A stretch of 64,000 nt of DNA from Manis javanica (lineage: Eukaryota; Chordata; Mammalia; Pholidota; Manidae), in NCBI RefSeq assembly GCF_040802235.1, contig NC_133163.1, forward strand, positions 67,250,001-67,314,000. Reading direction: 5' to 3'. The position numbers and the translations under genes are program-made. This document shows positions 1 through 12,300 of the stretch, piece by piece. The notes beneath the pieces are model-generated. The model saw nothing but the letters and a program-made list of their open reading frames with translations. It made no database searches and had not been told where the DNA came from. The first letter of the stretch is position 1; every line of letters begins with the position of its first letter.

Positions 1-1315
1 CAGTGCAGTGAGCTTTAGACACTGTAACTAAACTTGGATGGATTATGGCACTTAATACATTTAGAGCAACTTTATGAGGTTGGTCCCTTATTGGAGGGGA
101 CTGAAGACAGGCAGCCTGGCTCCGGACGCCCAGTTGTGAATGGATATTTTTTAGTATAGACATTATTAACAACCTTTGTAGTATAGAATAGCTCTTTGGA
201 ATTTTTCTCTAATGGCAAGATAAAGTAAAACTAGCTGTTTCTGTACAAAGCATTCTGTGACAAACCCAGTGGCATTTTCTTCCCTTGATTCTTACTTAGT
301 CCAGGGTGTCTGAATCTCAGGAATGACAAGAACAAACAGCAGATCAAATGACTCTATTTGATACTTCTTAGAAGGCCAAAGGAGAATTTCAGGAAGGGAG
401 TAGACAACAATGTTAAATGCCACAGAGAAAGTGGGAATTTAAAAAGATTCCATCAGACCTGGCATTAAATTTGGTGAGCTTAAAGTAGCTATACTCTCTT
501 GGATCTCGTGAAATAGATCATATACACCTAGTACTAAATTCAAATGGATAAGATGTATACAGTGAAAAGCCTCCAGGTCTGCCTCCCAATGCTGTCCCCA
601 GGCACTTAGTTCCCTTTCCAGGAAGCAAACAGTATCACCAATTTTTGTGCCTCCCTGAGATACTCTGTACACATATAATAAGTAAGTGCACATCCTTATT
701 TTTTGCACGTGGAGGATTCTATATGCAGTGCTCTGTACCTTTGTTGCTGTTGTTAACAGTATGCACAGTGGTTTTGTAGACCACCCCACAGCAGCACATA
801 CAGCCAGGGTCTCCTTATCACTTTGCAGCTGCACAGGACTCCATGGTATGCATGTGTTCTGTGCAGTGAAGGTATATTTTCAGCTGACCTTTAAAAAGCA
901 CTGACATCCAGGACAGATACTGGAAAAGGCTTTCTCTTTCACGGACAGAAAGGGAGTATCCGGAGCAGGAAGATAGAGCTGAAGACCATTTGTGTGCGAA
1001 GAGGTACCTGTATTGAATCTAATGGAACCTACCCGGAACTAGCTGACATCTGAAGGGCTTTCTGAGAACCTGCCACTCTGCACTGATTTGAAAACTTCAT
1101 TTCTGAAAATGGTGCTCCTCTTCACACATCAGTGAGAAGCAGCCAAGGTATTGTGTCCAGTCTTTTGGGAAAGGAGGAAACTTATAAATCTCTTTGCCTT
1201 TGTAATTCTAGCAACCCCAGAGTACCTAAGTATCTCTTAGTTTTCTACCTTCTAATTTCTAATATCCTAATATTCCTAATATCCTCTGATTCCTCATTTC
1301 AAATAGAAAAGTTTC
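1..1315. other. intergenic sequence, no gene recognised
   Basis: This region is AT-rich and lies downstream of SCFD1. The open frames here are short, overlap on opposite strands and lack splice or domain signals. I see no convincing gene or RNA. Confidence 0.5.
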
Positions 1316-1460
1316 TAGACTCAGATCTCACCAGTTCAAATGCCACTACCTACTAACTCAATGAATGACCTTGGATAATGGCTGAAATCTAACCTTGTAT
1401 TTCCTCTTCTGCAGTGCATGAATTTTACCTATCTTCTCAGGGTTTAAATGAACAAAAAGA
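1316..1460 (-). repeat. MIR-like SINE remnant
   Basis: The order 'cactacctactaactcaatg', 'gaccttgg', 'tatttcctcttctg' follows the reverse complement of MIR. It is highly diverged and the edges are approximate. Confidence 0.35.
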
Positions 1461-1676
1461 GCAAACACTTCAGGCACCTACCTAAGTCCTTGTCAGGTAA
1501 CAGTGGTTTCCTCTGCTCTTCTCTCATAAAGTGTCTCATGCAACTGATCATTGCTGACTGTTGGTATAGAACTTGTAAAGAAATCAGAATAGTGGTTTAT
1601 AAATCAGTTTTCTGTGAGCTTCATTATAATTTTAATCTATTAATGATGGTGAGGAACTTGAAGATTGTATAATCCT

Positions 1677-2587
1677 GTTTTTTTTTGGTATCATTAATCT
1701 ACAATTACATGAAGAACATTATGTTAACTAGGCTCCCCCCTTCACCAAGTCCCCCCCACATACCCCTTCACAGTCACTGTCCATCAGCATAGTAAGATGC
1801 TGTAAAATCACTACTTGTCTTCTCTGTGTTGTGCAGCCCTCCCCGTGCCCCCCACACACTATACATGCTAATTGTAATGCCCCCTTTCTTTTTCCCTGCC
1901 CTTATCCCTCCCTCCCTTCCCACCCATCCTCCCCAGTCCCTTTCCCTTTGGTAACTGTTAGTCCATTCTTGGATTCTGTGATTCTGCTGCTGTTTTGTTA
2001 CTTCAGTTTTCCTTTGTTCTTATACTCCACATATGAGTGAAATCATTTGGTACTTTCTCTGTCTGGCTTATTTCACTGAGCATAATACCCTCTAGCTCCA
2101 TCCATGTTGTTGGGAATGGTAGGATCTGTTTTTTTCTTATGACTGAGTAATATTCCATTGTGTATATGTACCACATCTTCTTTATCCATTCATCTACTGA
2201 TGGACACTTAGGTTGCTTTCATATCTTGGCTATTGTAAATACTGCAGCGATAAACATAGGGGTGCATCTGTCTTTTTCACTGTGCTCCTGCATTCTTAGG
2301 GTAAATTCCTAGAAGTGGAATTCCTGGGTCAAATGGTATTTCTATTTTGAGCATTTTGAGGAACCTCCATACTACTTTTCACAAAGGTTGAACTAATTTA
2401 CATTCCCACCAGTAGTGTAGGAGGGTTCCCCTTTTTCCACAACCTCACCAACATTTGTTGTTTGTCTTTTGGATGGTGGTGATCCTTATTGGTGTGAGGT
2501 GATATCTCATTGTGGTTTTAATTTGTATTTCTCTGATGACAAGTGATGTGGAGCATCTTTTCATGTGTCTGTTGGCCATCTGAATTT
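1677..2587 (-). mobile_element. 5'-truncated L1, 3' UTR and end of ORF2
   Basis: A poly-T run at 1678-1686 is the poly-A tail of an element read on the minus strand. Next comes an L1 3' UTR (the 'cagtcactgtccatcagcat' segment), then the reverse complement of the ORF2 C-terminus (the segment giving 'atgtggtacatatacacaat' on the minus strand). The copy is flanked by a 7-bp duplication, TAATCCT, at 1670-1676 and 2588-2594. This fits target-primed reverse transcription with 5' truncation. The ORF2 part is not intact. Confidence 0.85.
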
Positions 2588-2594
2588 TAATCCT

Positions 2595-3300
2595 ATTTTT
2601 TTTTAGTAGTAGATATATGATCAGAAATTCATTGTGTGAACTGTTTATTTTAAAAATTACAGTTAAAAATTTAAAACATTTTATCAGAAAAAGTAATTCA
2701 AAAAACAGTTTGATCAATTTTGTTCTCACAAAGATTCACAGTTGGAGGCCTAAAGTATGTAACTGATCAAATATAATAAAAATCAGAATCGTGGTATTTA
2801 ATAGACCAGTGAGTTCTTGAATCATGGCTATATCCTTTGGACACATCTCAGTTTTCAACCTATGTCCATGTCAGCATCAGTTTTAGTGTCTGTGAAAGAA
2901 AATGCCTTGTTTCAGAACCAATTAAGACTGACATATTGTCCAGAATTGGCAACTATTTCATGACTTCTTTTTCCAAATGGCATTAAGTCCTTTCAAAACT
3001 GTCTTGAGTCAAAATGTGAAATTATTGACTCATGTAATTGGAAAAAAAAGAGCTTCGGGTGTGTTTTAATCTTGTCAGTGGTAGTTGTTGGTCATAAAAA
3101 CATTTAGGATCTTTTTCTGTTTAAAAAGTTGACTTTTGGTTTGTTAAACTTACATTAAAAAACTCAGGTGTTTTTGTGGTCTAAGTTCAACTTATAAATG
3201 TTATCCTACAAATGTATGTAGCAAATTTTACATCTCAGACATTGGATTTTTTCATCTCTAGATGTTTAATTTGGGCCTTTAAAAAGTCTATCCTTAAAAA
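2595..3300. other. AT-rich spacer, nothing recognised
   Basis: I see no coding, RNA or clear repeat signal. It may be more decayed L1 sequence linked to the next block. Confidence 0.35.
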
Positions 3301-4190
3301 TGCCCTCCTACCTTCTTGAATATATAGTTACAATAATCATTTTAATGTCTGTGTTTATTCTATTATCTGTGGCATTTCTGGGTCTGTTTCTATTGGGACT
3401 ATTTCTCTTCATTGTGAGCTTTATTTGTCCTATGTCTTATCTGGTAAGTTTGATTGGATTGCAAACACTGTAACTTCTATCTTGTTGGGTGCTTAGATAT
3501 TATTGTATTCTTCTATTCTTGAGCTTTCTTACATATAGCTGTTTGGAAACAGTTTGATGTTTTTGGGTCTTGCTTTTAAGGTTTGCTATGTGGAACCAGA
3601 AGAGCACATAGTCTAAGGCTAATCTTCCCTATTACCAAGGAAAAGTCTTTTTTGAGTACTCTGCCAATCCTCCATGAATTATGAGGCAATTAGTTGATGG
3701 GTTAAGACACTATTTCTGGCCCCACATGAACAAAAGATTGTTCCTGCCCCCAATAATCTTTTGGGCAATTCTCTCTCAAGCCTTGGGTGGTTTCCTCACG
3801 CACATGCATTGAGCAGGGTTCATCTGACCCCCTGCAGAGCTCTGGAACTTTTTTCTGTATAGCTCTCTTCTCACCATTATTCTGCCCTGTTAACTCAAGC
3901 TGCCTTAACCTTCCCAGATGCCCAACTCTGTCTCTGCACTCACGGAGGCCTCTTGGCTGGCCCTGCCTGTGCTGCAGCCTGAAAACAATCTCTCCAGAAA
4001 GTAAGCTGAGGCAATTGTAGGGCTCACCTTTTTGTTTTCCTTCTCCTAAGGATCCCTGTCCTGTGCTTCCTGATGTCCAATGGCTGAAAATTGTTTCTTA
4101 CACTTAGTCTGGTCTCATTTCTTTGGCTCTCTTAGGATGTTTAAATCATCCATTGGGTTTTCGCATCTCTTTCAAAGCTGTGTCTGTTTT
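3300..4190 (-). mobile_element. old L1M 5' UTR-like fragment
   Basis: The region reads 'tcttgttgggtgcttagata', 'gtttggaaacagtttgatg', 'ctgcactcacggaggcctct' and 'gggctcacctttttgt'. This is the reverse complement of the GC-richer 5' untranslated region that I recall for ancient mammalian L1M elements. It is diverged, and the plus-strand open frames inside it (3787-4020, 4123-4425) are not genes. The family call is from memory. Confidence 0.5.
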
Positions 4191-5610
4191 TGCCTGTGAC
4201 ACTCAGGTTATACTAATGATAGATGCAGGGGTTCAGATGATGTCCTTAGCTTGGCTGCACTGGCTTCATTCTCTGACCATTGTGGCAATATCGACAGCTT
4301 CATGTTTAAGGCACTCTGGTTTAAGTCCAGCACAAAAGACTGGCCTTCTGTGCCTCTCAAGCAATGACCTCAGGAGGAGTCTGATTGCTTCTCATTGGCT
4401 GGGGCTGGTTACTTGTCTATCCTAAATCAATTACTGTTGTCAGAAATGGTATAGGTACCATTTGAGATGTATAAATGAAAGAAAAGGAAGAAAATATTGG
4501 AGTGACAAAAATCAGGGAAAACAATGCTGGCATGCAAATCCATATTACAGCCACGCAGCCATAATCCTTCAGGAGAATCTTAGAGTTCATATGGTGATCT
4601 CTGGATTCTTAGGATACTGTGTCATCTTGGTACACAGAGCTGGCTTTTAGCACAATCAGCTGTTTGTCCTGAAGCTGGGCCAGGTCAATGGGGCTAATAC
4701 TTGGTTATTTAGGTTCATCCTGAGGTTTCCATTAAAAGCAGCGAAGTCTGGTACACACTCATCAACACCCAGGAATCTCTTTGGATATCCAGTTTTGAAA
4801 TTCCATTATTCTATTGACCCCCAGGGCAATTTAGCAGAGTTAAATAGTTCCTAGTTCCTAGTTCTTAGTCATTTTTATTCACATGTCACATCAAAGTATA
4901 GTCTCTTCAGTCCTTGGAGTCAGCTGGGTTTGTGCCTTCAATTTTTAAAAACTATGAAAATATTCTGCAAATATCCAATCTGATGATCTGGGAATACTTA
5001 AGTGAATTAAAATCTTCATACCCAGCTTCAACTGCTTTGAATATTCCCTAGAAATTGTAAATTTTTAGGGCATAAGTTGAAAAATTCACCATTTTGATCA
5101 CACTAGGATGACTGTCTTGTAGTTTTAAACAGTACAAAATTACCTGATATTGATGACATGAAAGCTCCTGTTTGAAGACAAACTTCTGTTTCAACTTGAA
5201 TTTCTTCTCAGTCCTCTTTGCCTTTTCCTTTCACTGTAGAGCCCCATCTATGCCAAGTGAACCGACCTTTCCCATGTTTATGCCATGTTCAGAATCTCTC
5301 ACACAGGTGGCTAGCCTGGCAGTTCACGTGTGAGCTTACCAGTAAGGTGTTTTGTTGGACATCCTGTGCTGGCTTTGCCTTGAAGGCCCTGTGTTAGATG
5401 CCATTATTCCGTACAACTCATTACACACAGGAGAAGAAAGGTGACGTGAGTGTCTCTGGCTGACCAGTAAGGAGTGACTTGGCAAGACTCCCAGGCCTCC
5501 TGCTTCCTCAGCAAGGCAGTTTCAAGCAGTGGAAAGAGGATGGATTGGAGAGGACAGATGTGCATTGTCTTTGGCTCTATATGTACCAGCTACTACTTTG
5601 AGCAGGTTAT
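4191..5610. other. intergenic sequence, no gene recognised
   Basis: This is unassigned unique-looking DNA. Near 5560-5610 the text resembles a minus-strand MIR broken by the LTR that follows. No exon structure is visible. Confidence 0.4.
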
Positions 5611-6082
5611 TGATGCCGGGGTTCTTGTTCATGAAGCCGAAGAATGAGCTTCACAAACACTCCAGGTAGGAGAGCAATGTACAGGCTTTTATTTAGAAAT
5701 AAAGTGAGAGGAAAGAGTGCCTGGTTCACGCCAGGAGGGGACAAGAGAGCCCATAGTGGTGCATTGTCTACGGGGTTTTATAGGCAGTTGAGGATTTTTC
5801 GAGAACATGAAAAAAACTTGGGGTGTGGACTTGCATCACCTGCCCTGTCCTCAAGGTAGGCTGGGTCATAGTCTGATTGTTAGGCCTGACAGCAGACTCA
5901 CGGGTTATGCTGATACCCTTGCAGAACACTCAGACATTCCAGGCCAAGTTGCTTCTGGCCTTTTGACCTTTAACTGATCTCACTGAAGATGTCTATATCT
6001 TTACCCTAGAGAATTAGTGTGACCTTCACTTTGCATAATGCTTAACAGAGTTTCAATGGGGATTTCTTTCCCCATTGTTACA
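5611..6082 (-). mobile_element. solo LTR of a class I-like endogenous retrovirus
   Basis: Read on the minus strand, the segment starts TGTAACAATGGGG and ends CCCCGGCATCA, so it has TG...CA termini over 472 bp. It carries AATAAA (plus strand 'tttatt' near 5690) about 85 bp before its 3' end, and a 'tttcttta'-rich U3. No internal retroviral sequence adjoins it. I could not match a target duplication, so the exact ends may be off by a few bases. Confidence 0.6.
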
Positions 6083-6159
6083 TTGCTCTCACTGTAAATA
6101 TTCCGCCCTGCTTTTCCCGGAGGCCCTCATCCTACTCTGACTACACCCACTGTCCCTGT

Positions 6160-6295
6160 CTCAGTATTAACCCTCTGAGCTCTGTTTCCTCCTATCAAAC
6201 TGGAGCTGTAACACCTACTTGTCAGTGCTGTAGCGAGGATTAAGCGATGTAACTTTCTGTAAATCACCTGGCAGAGCAGTTCCCTTCCCTATTGA
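6160..6295 (-). repeat. MIR SINE fragment
   Basis: 'ctctgtttcctcctatcaaa', 'aacacctacttgtc' and 'gcgaggattaagcgatgtaa' match the reverse complement of the MIR core region. Confidence 0.55.
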
Positions 6296-6299
6296 CCTC

Positions 6300-6639
6300 T
6301 ACCCCAAATCCGAGATTTTCAGGGCAGGAATCAATTCCTCTGAGAATCATCCTTGGGGAGACAGATGAAACTGGTTTCTGAATTGGTCAAGCTGTGGGCT
6401 TGCTGCTACTGCCTGGTTAAGGTGGAAGCAACTGTGTCCCTGGCTGTGTTGTAGACGGCCCGCTGAGCAAATCGCCCAGGACAGATGCGGCTAAGCTGTG
6501 GGCGGTTTGAGAAAAGCTAAGGTTTCCCAGAGTTTGTTTTTAAAAGGCCCCAAACCTTTATAGGTCCCAGAGTCTATCTCAGAACCTTAGCACTGACCTT
6601 CTTAAGTCAAGCTTGAAAAATTAACATATATTCATTAAT
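6300..6639. other. spacer, nothing recognised
   Basis: No gene, RNA or clear repeat is visible. Confidence 0.4.
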
Positions 6640-7985
6640 GAGGATTTTTTAAAAATTAAAAAATATTTATATTGAGGTGCAATAAGGTGCACAAATCTTA
6701 GTGTGCAACTTGATGAATTTTGATGCATGTGAATATCACCCAGATTAAGATATTAAACATTCTAATTTTTTCCCCCTTCACTTATTTCAACAGTCCCCCC
6801 ACTCTCTCTCCCCTATGGCAACCACCAGTCTGCTTTCTATATTTATGAGTCTATTTCAGTTTTGTTTTTTAGACTCCACATATAAGTGGAATCATATGGT
6901 ATTCATCTTATTTCACTTAGCATAATACCCTGTAGGTCCATCCATGTTGTTGCAAATGACAGTATTTCATTCCTATGGCTAACATCCCATTGTATATTTG
7001 TACCACATCTTTAATTAACTCATCTATCAGTGGATATTTAGGTTGCTTCCATATTTTGGCTACTGTAAATAATGCTGTGATAAACTATTTATATAAATAA
7101 AACTTTCTGAATTAGTGATTTTGTCATTTTTTGGTAAATTCCCAGAAGCTGAGTTGCTGGGTTATATGGCATTTCTATTTTAGTTTTTTGAGAAACCTCC
7201 ATATACTGCTTTCCATAGTGGCTGCACCAATTTACAATTCCATCAGCAGTGTTTGAGGGTTCCTTTTTCTCCATATCCTTGTCAACATGTTGTTTTTGTC
7301 TTCTTGATACTAGCCAGGTGTGAGGTGATACCTCATTGTGGTTCTGATTTGCATTTCCTTGATGGTTAGTGATGTGGAGCATCTTTTTGTGTGCCTGTTA
7401 GACATCTGTATGTCTTCTTTGGAAGAGTGGCTATTCAGGTCCTCTGCCCATTTTCTAAGGATTATTTGTTTTTGGTATTGAGTTGTGTAAGTTCTTTATA
7501 TGTTTTAGATAATATTAGCCTCATCAGATATGCTATTTTCAAATATATTTTTCCATACAGTAGGTTGCCTTTTCATTTTGTTGGTTTCCTTTGCTGTGCA
7601 AAAGCTTTTTAGTTCTACTTATTTTTGCTTTAGTTTCCCTTGCCTGGGAAGAAATATCCAGAAAAAAATGACTAATGCTAATGTTGAAGAGTTTATTGCC
7701 TGTGTTTCCTTCAAGGAGTTTAATGACTTCAGGACTTACATTTAGGTCTTTAATCTACTTTGGGTTTATTTTTGTGGATGGTTTAATACAGATTCATTTT
7801 AATGTTTTTTGTAGTGTTCCAGTTTCCCTAATACCATTTATTGAAGAGACTGTCTTTTCGCCATTGCCTTCTTTGCTATGTATTAATTGACCATGTAAGC
7901 ATGGGTTTATTTCTGGGCTCTCTTTTCTGTTCCATGGGTCTACTTCTCTGTTTTTGTGCCAGTACCATACTGTTTCAAATTTTCT
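6640..7985 (-). mobile_element. older L1 fragment, 3' UTR and ORF2 C-terminal part
   Basis: Read on the minus strand this is the ORF2 C-terminal region, running from the segment whose reverse complement begins 'gtatggtactggcacaaaaa' (around 7960) to a 3' UTR near 6650. It is more diverged than the L1 at 1677, with many stops and indels. The minus-strand frame at 7089-7382 is a remnant of ORF2, and the plus-strand frames at 7391-7890 are shadows. Confidence 0.8.
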
Positions 7986-8220
7986 TTTCATGTTATCTCT
8001 GCAGTTAAAAATAACTGCCTCCTTTAGCTTTCACGTATTTTTAACCTAATAATTTTCTGGACAAACAAATAATTAAAGTCTGACTTCTCAGTTACTGAGA
8101 AAACTGGGACATTGTCTTGTTTGTAGCTTATTGCTTTGAGTAGCCTTGTTGTCTCTATATAAAGTAACATTCTTTCAAGCTCTGAGCATGAACCACTTTT
8201 CATCATCTTGACAGAGGTTG
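7986..8220. other. spacer, nothing recognised
   Basis: Nothing is supported here. Confidence 0.35.
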
Positions 8221-8545
8221 TGCTATGTATGGACTGAATGCTTGTGCCCTCCATGAATTCTTACGCTGAAGCCCTAATGCCTGGTGTAACTGGGTTTGGA
8301 TGAAGTCATGGGGCCATGGGATTGGTACCCTTATAAGGGGCTAAAGGGACCAGGGCTTGCTCTCTACTCTCTGCCATGTGAAATACAAGAAGATGCAATC
8401 TACAAACCAGGAAGAGGGTCCTCACTGGATCTGCCAGCACCTTGATCTTGGACTTGCCAGCCTCCAGGATGGTCAGAAATGTTTGTTGTTTGAGCCACTG
8501 GTCTATAGGTAATTTGTTATAGCAGCCCAAACATACCTTAAATTA
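8221..8545 (+). mobile_element. MaLR-type (MST/MLT1-like) solo LTR
   Basis: The features appear in the family order: 'tatggactgaatgcttgtg' near the start, 'acccttataaggggct' in the middle, then 'cagcaccttgatcttggact', 'gccagcctccagga', 'tgtttgagccac' and 'gtaatttgttatagcagccc' at the end. The family name is from memory; the order of motifs is seen. Confidence 0.7.
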
Positions 8546-9170
8546 TATCCCAGGACTAAAGTTAGTGGGCTACTACCCAATTATAATCATTTTCCTTGAT
8601 GTGTGTTTTGGTATGATGGCACTGACTCATGGAGGTTGGAGGCGCAGAAAGAAACAGGCCTGTGAATCTTGTGTCTACTATCAGAATGTTGGCCTTTATA
8701 ACAGGAACAGTGTTTTCTCTTGCTTTCACCTTACAGCTACTTTGAGTTGTATGACTGATCAACATTACTTGTTGGTCCACGTACCACAAAGGCTGCAACC
8801 AAATCCAACACTTGTGTATTTTGTAGGACTTCATGGGAAGAAATGTTTTGTATCTGTCCATTCTAGGATGTTTAGTGTTTGCTGCCACTATGTAATGGAG
8901 GAATTTTATATGATAAAATGTACATAGTTGCACAGAGGTAGAAGAGACATTACAGTGCTTTAAAATCTCCACTTTAAATCTAGAGGCAACAGAGGAAACC
9001 AAGGTAAGGTGATTTTACAATTAAAATGCATACAAGTAAAGAGATTCATGAACCAAATAAAATTTGTATATTATATTCTTAAATTTTCACTGGCTTCAAT
9101 AATAAACATATTAACATATTATATTCAGGCATCTTTTCCTTCCAAAGTACTTTCTCAAACGTAACAGGAG
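8546..9170. other. 3' flank of SCFD1, no gene recognised
   Basis: Two overlapping open frames occur on opposite strands (8565-8927 plus, 8562-9002 minus). Neither has a recognisable domain or splice sites. I treat them as chance frames. Confidence 0.4.
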
Positions 9171-9174
9171 TGTG

Positions 9175-9389
9175 AATATACAATATCAAAAATTTATTTC
9201 TGAAATGCTTTATTCTTTTAATCCATACATATTATAGTAAGTATAGAATTTCCTTAAGAATTAACTTCATTGTTAGGACATTGATATGGAGAAGGAAACA
9301 TCTGGCTCTTCTGACTTCTTACATTTATCCAAGTTCCAAGCAGATTTTTGTATTAAGGTTCTTCATTATTTTTGTCCAAGTTGTGACAG
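9175..9389 (-). CDS. SCFD1: SCFD1 last exon: final seven codons, stop and 3' UTR
   Basis: The acceptor is 'gttttag' (plus strand 'ctaaaac' at 9390-9396). Coding runs from 9389 to 9369 as LSQLGQK, then TAA at 9366-9368, so only 24 coding bases are in this exon. The 3' UTR continues to lower coordinates and has AATAAA at 9209-9214 and 9193-9198 (both minus). The RNA end near 9175-9190 is inferred from the signal position. This exon is separated from the previous one by an 11-kb intron that holds the retrovirus. Confidence 0.9.
9193..9214 (-). promoter_or_regulatory. two SCFD1 polyadenylation signals
   Basis: Plus-strand 'tttatt' at 9209-9214 and at 9193-9198 reads as AATAAA on the gene strand, 152 and 168 bases beyond the stop codon. 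Which one is used cannot be told from sequence. Confidence 0.7.
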
Positions 9390-12300
9390 CTAAAACACAA
9401 CATAAAATCATAAATTTTTTATTTAAACTCCTAAAAAAAATGCACACTTTCACCATGGTGAAGTTTAAGCTTCCTATCTAGAACAATAATTTTACTCAAT
9501 GTTCACCACTGACTCAAATGTTTAAGATTTAAACTGAAGAGTAATAAACACCATCATGGCAAAAAATAATGTATAACTATAGAAAACAAAAACCCTGAGA
9601 ATAAAGAAATTAACTCAGTATGAAAATGTAAAGAAAAATGTCATGTGCAGCTTCCCTGTTGGCATAAGGAGAAGTGATCTATTTTAATTAACTTTACATT
9701 TCTACAAGATCATTAGAAGGAAAAGAAAAGGCTATCAACATTGGAATGCTGGGTAAACTCCTACTGAGCCAATTCTCCCAGAGATAGCAATTATAAACTT
9801 TAAACAGAATACAAAACCAACTATCTGAAGGCAGGAAAGCAACTAAAAGCAGGTTTGGGCACAGAGCTAACAGCTGTAGGAGGGACTAGCACTGGCTGAG
9901 TTCCCTGGTTCTGTGTCCTGTACCCTGAAAGCAGGCTGTAGCTGGCGCTCTTCAGGTAGCCAGAACTGATAAAAAACCTGGAGTCTTTCTGACTGAAAAA
10001 CGAGAGAAGAGAGTTTAGGAAGCTACTGAAAGACAAGGCAGAAATTCTGGAAGGGAGAGAGCCAGTGAGGAAGCCCTAAATTCTGTGCATAGACTTTTCT
10101 TAACTCTACAGTGAAACTCTTAACCACTCATGAATGAGACTAAGAAATGAGATTTGAGCTGCTTTCCAAGAGACAGAGTTTGAAGTTTGGGTCTAACCAA
10201 GTTAATTGCTTTCTAAAACCCCAAATCAACACCGTGCAAAGAAATAGAATCTGGTCTCTAAAAAATGTAACATTAACAATGTTAAGGATACGACCTAGGC
10301 AATATGCATGAAGAAACAGGAAAATATGAGCCATTCTCTAAGGGGACTGACAATGGAGATGAACAGATTGATCCATGTGTTGTTTTAAAAGAAGCCATGG
10401 CACATACTTTCCTCTGTGAAATAATAAAACATGCTCACAATGAAAAAGTAAGTCTCAGCAGAGATATACAAACTATACATATGAATGAGAATTCTAGAAC
10501 TGGTAAATGCAGTATTCTCAAACAGACAACAGGAAAGGCACAGTGAATCTTAAGATAGAGCAATTTAAATTGTATATGCTAAATCCCCATGGATTTGAGG
10601 GACAACATAAACAATTGAACATATATATAAATTGGAGTCCCAAAAGGAAAGGAGTGAAAATTGGGCATAAAAATATTTGAAGAAATAAGAGCTAAAAATT
10701 CCCTAAATTTGTGAAAATATAAACTTACAGATTCAGGAAGCTCAGTGACCCCCAAATAAAGTAAATCACACATAGATACTATGGAAAACCAAAGATAATG
10801 AGTGAAGGGTCCCCACCAGTAAGATGGCAAACTTCCGGCTTCTCTTTGGGGTCCTCAGTTCCCGCCGGCGCCACATGAAGCCCAATCACCTCTCGCCCCC
10901 CTCCCAATCCCAGCACCTAGCCAACAGCCAGCAGCCCCGTAGAAGTGACACCTCAATCAATTCATGCCCCTTCCTATATAACCCAGCACCTTTCCCTAAT
11001 AAAGCAGAACTCTCCGGAGAATTGCTGCTATGTGTCGCTCCTTTCCTTTCATTGGTGCCGAAACCCGGGAGACGGGACACCCCAACTGGGCCCCGTCTTC
11101 CCCCGACACCAGCAGCAGCTTGCCCTCGTCCTCTTTTTCCGACGCTGGCTCATCACACTCACCACTCCTCTCTGGCCTTTAGGTAAGTTTTCCCCCCGGA
11201 GTGGGCCACTCTTCCCCGAGCTATCGCAGTGCCATTGACCGTGATCGTCCGGCAAGGCCCTGACGCTCGGGGATGAGGAGGGAACGCTCCCCGCCTCAGG
11301 CCTTCACGGCTGCGGCGGACCCTCAGGCCCCTCCTCCAAAAGCCATAAATCCCCGCCTCAAGCCTTTACGGCTGCGGCGGACGCTCAGGCCCCTCCTCCG
11401 ACAGTCAAACGCATTCACCATCCCTTCCATCAGTGCTGAAAGTTTTTAAGCAAAATTTCCCCGGGGTGGGCCACTCTTCCCTGAGCTATCGCAGTGCCAT
11501 TGACCGTGATCGTCCGGCAAGGCCCTGACGCTCGGGGATGAGGAGGGAACTCTCCCCGCCTCAGGCCTTCACGGCTGCGGCGGACCCTCAGGCCCCTCCC
11601 CCAAAAGCCATAAATCCCCGCCTCAAGCCTTTACGGCTGCGGCGGATGCTCAGGCCCCTCCTCCGACAGTCATAAATCCCTGTCTCAGGCCTTCACGGCT
11701 GCGGCCGACTCTCAGGCACCCCCCTCCAACAGCCATAAACGAGGTGACTCCTTTGTGGATGAGAACGCTCCCTTTTCCCCCCCTCCTCCTTCTGCTCCGT
11801 CCGCCGAAAACGCCTAGCGCTAGGTACCTCGAGACTCCGGCACTCTGCCTTCTTAGGGAAGTCTGGGTGATGACCCACACTTCCCAAGAAATTCCGACTC
11901 GTATACGAGTTTCCGCAGACCACCAAGGATCATCGGGGAAGCCCTTTGTCTCCTTGCGGTCTGCTTCCAGTCCGAGGATCTCCGTTCGTCTTCCCGTTTG
12001 TCTCCTTCTCTGTCCTTTAGCCATGGGAGCCTCCTTATCCCTCCCTGAAAGTTCACCTCTTGAATGCCTGCTTAAGCATCTGGCTACCCTCTCCCTGATG
12101 CCTGATATAAAACCAAAACTTCTCCGTAAATATTGCTCCCAAGATTGGCCGACATACCCCCTAGACAATAAAAACCAATGGCCTGCAGGGGGAACTCTTG
12201 ATCCTAACATCACTCGCGATCTTTTTAACTACTGCCAGTGCCTGAAAAAATGGAAGGAGATTCCCTATATCGAAGCTTTCCGCCTCCTCCCCCCCCCGCC

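Noticed and set aside
8562-9002. Overlapping open frames of 146 codons (minus) and 120 codons (plus) downstream of SCFD1
   Set aside because: They overlap on opposite strands, have no domain, no codon bias that I can see and no splice context. Treated as chance.
1-9170. Exons of COCH, the next gene after SCFD1 in human as I recall
   Set aside because: No exon-like sequence with splice sites was found here, and the distance in human is, from memory, much larger than 9 kb.
11294-11745. Regularly spaced repeats, CRISPR-like at first sight
   Set aside because: The units are directly adjacent parts of a tandem repeat with no unique spacers, inside a mammalian retrovirus.
11650-12213. 187-codon minus-strand frame in the retroviral leader and gag
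   Set aside because: It is antisense to gag in GC-rich DNA, where stop codons are rare. It is a shadow.
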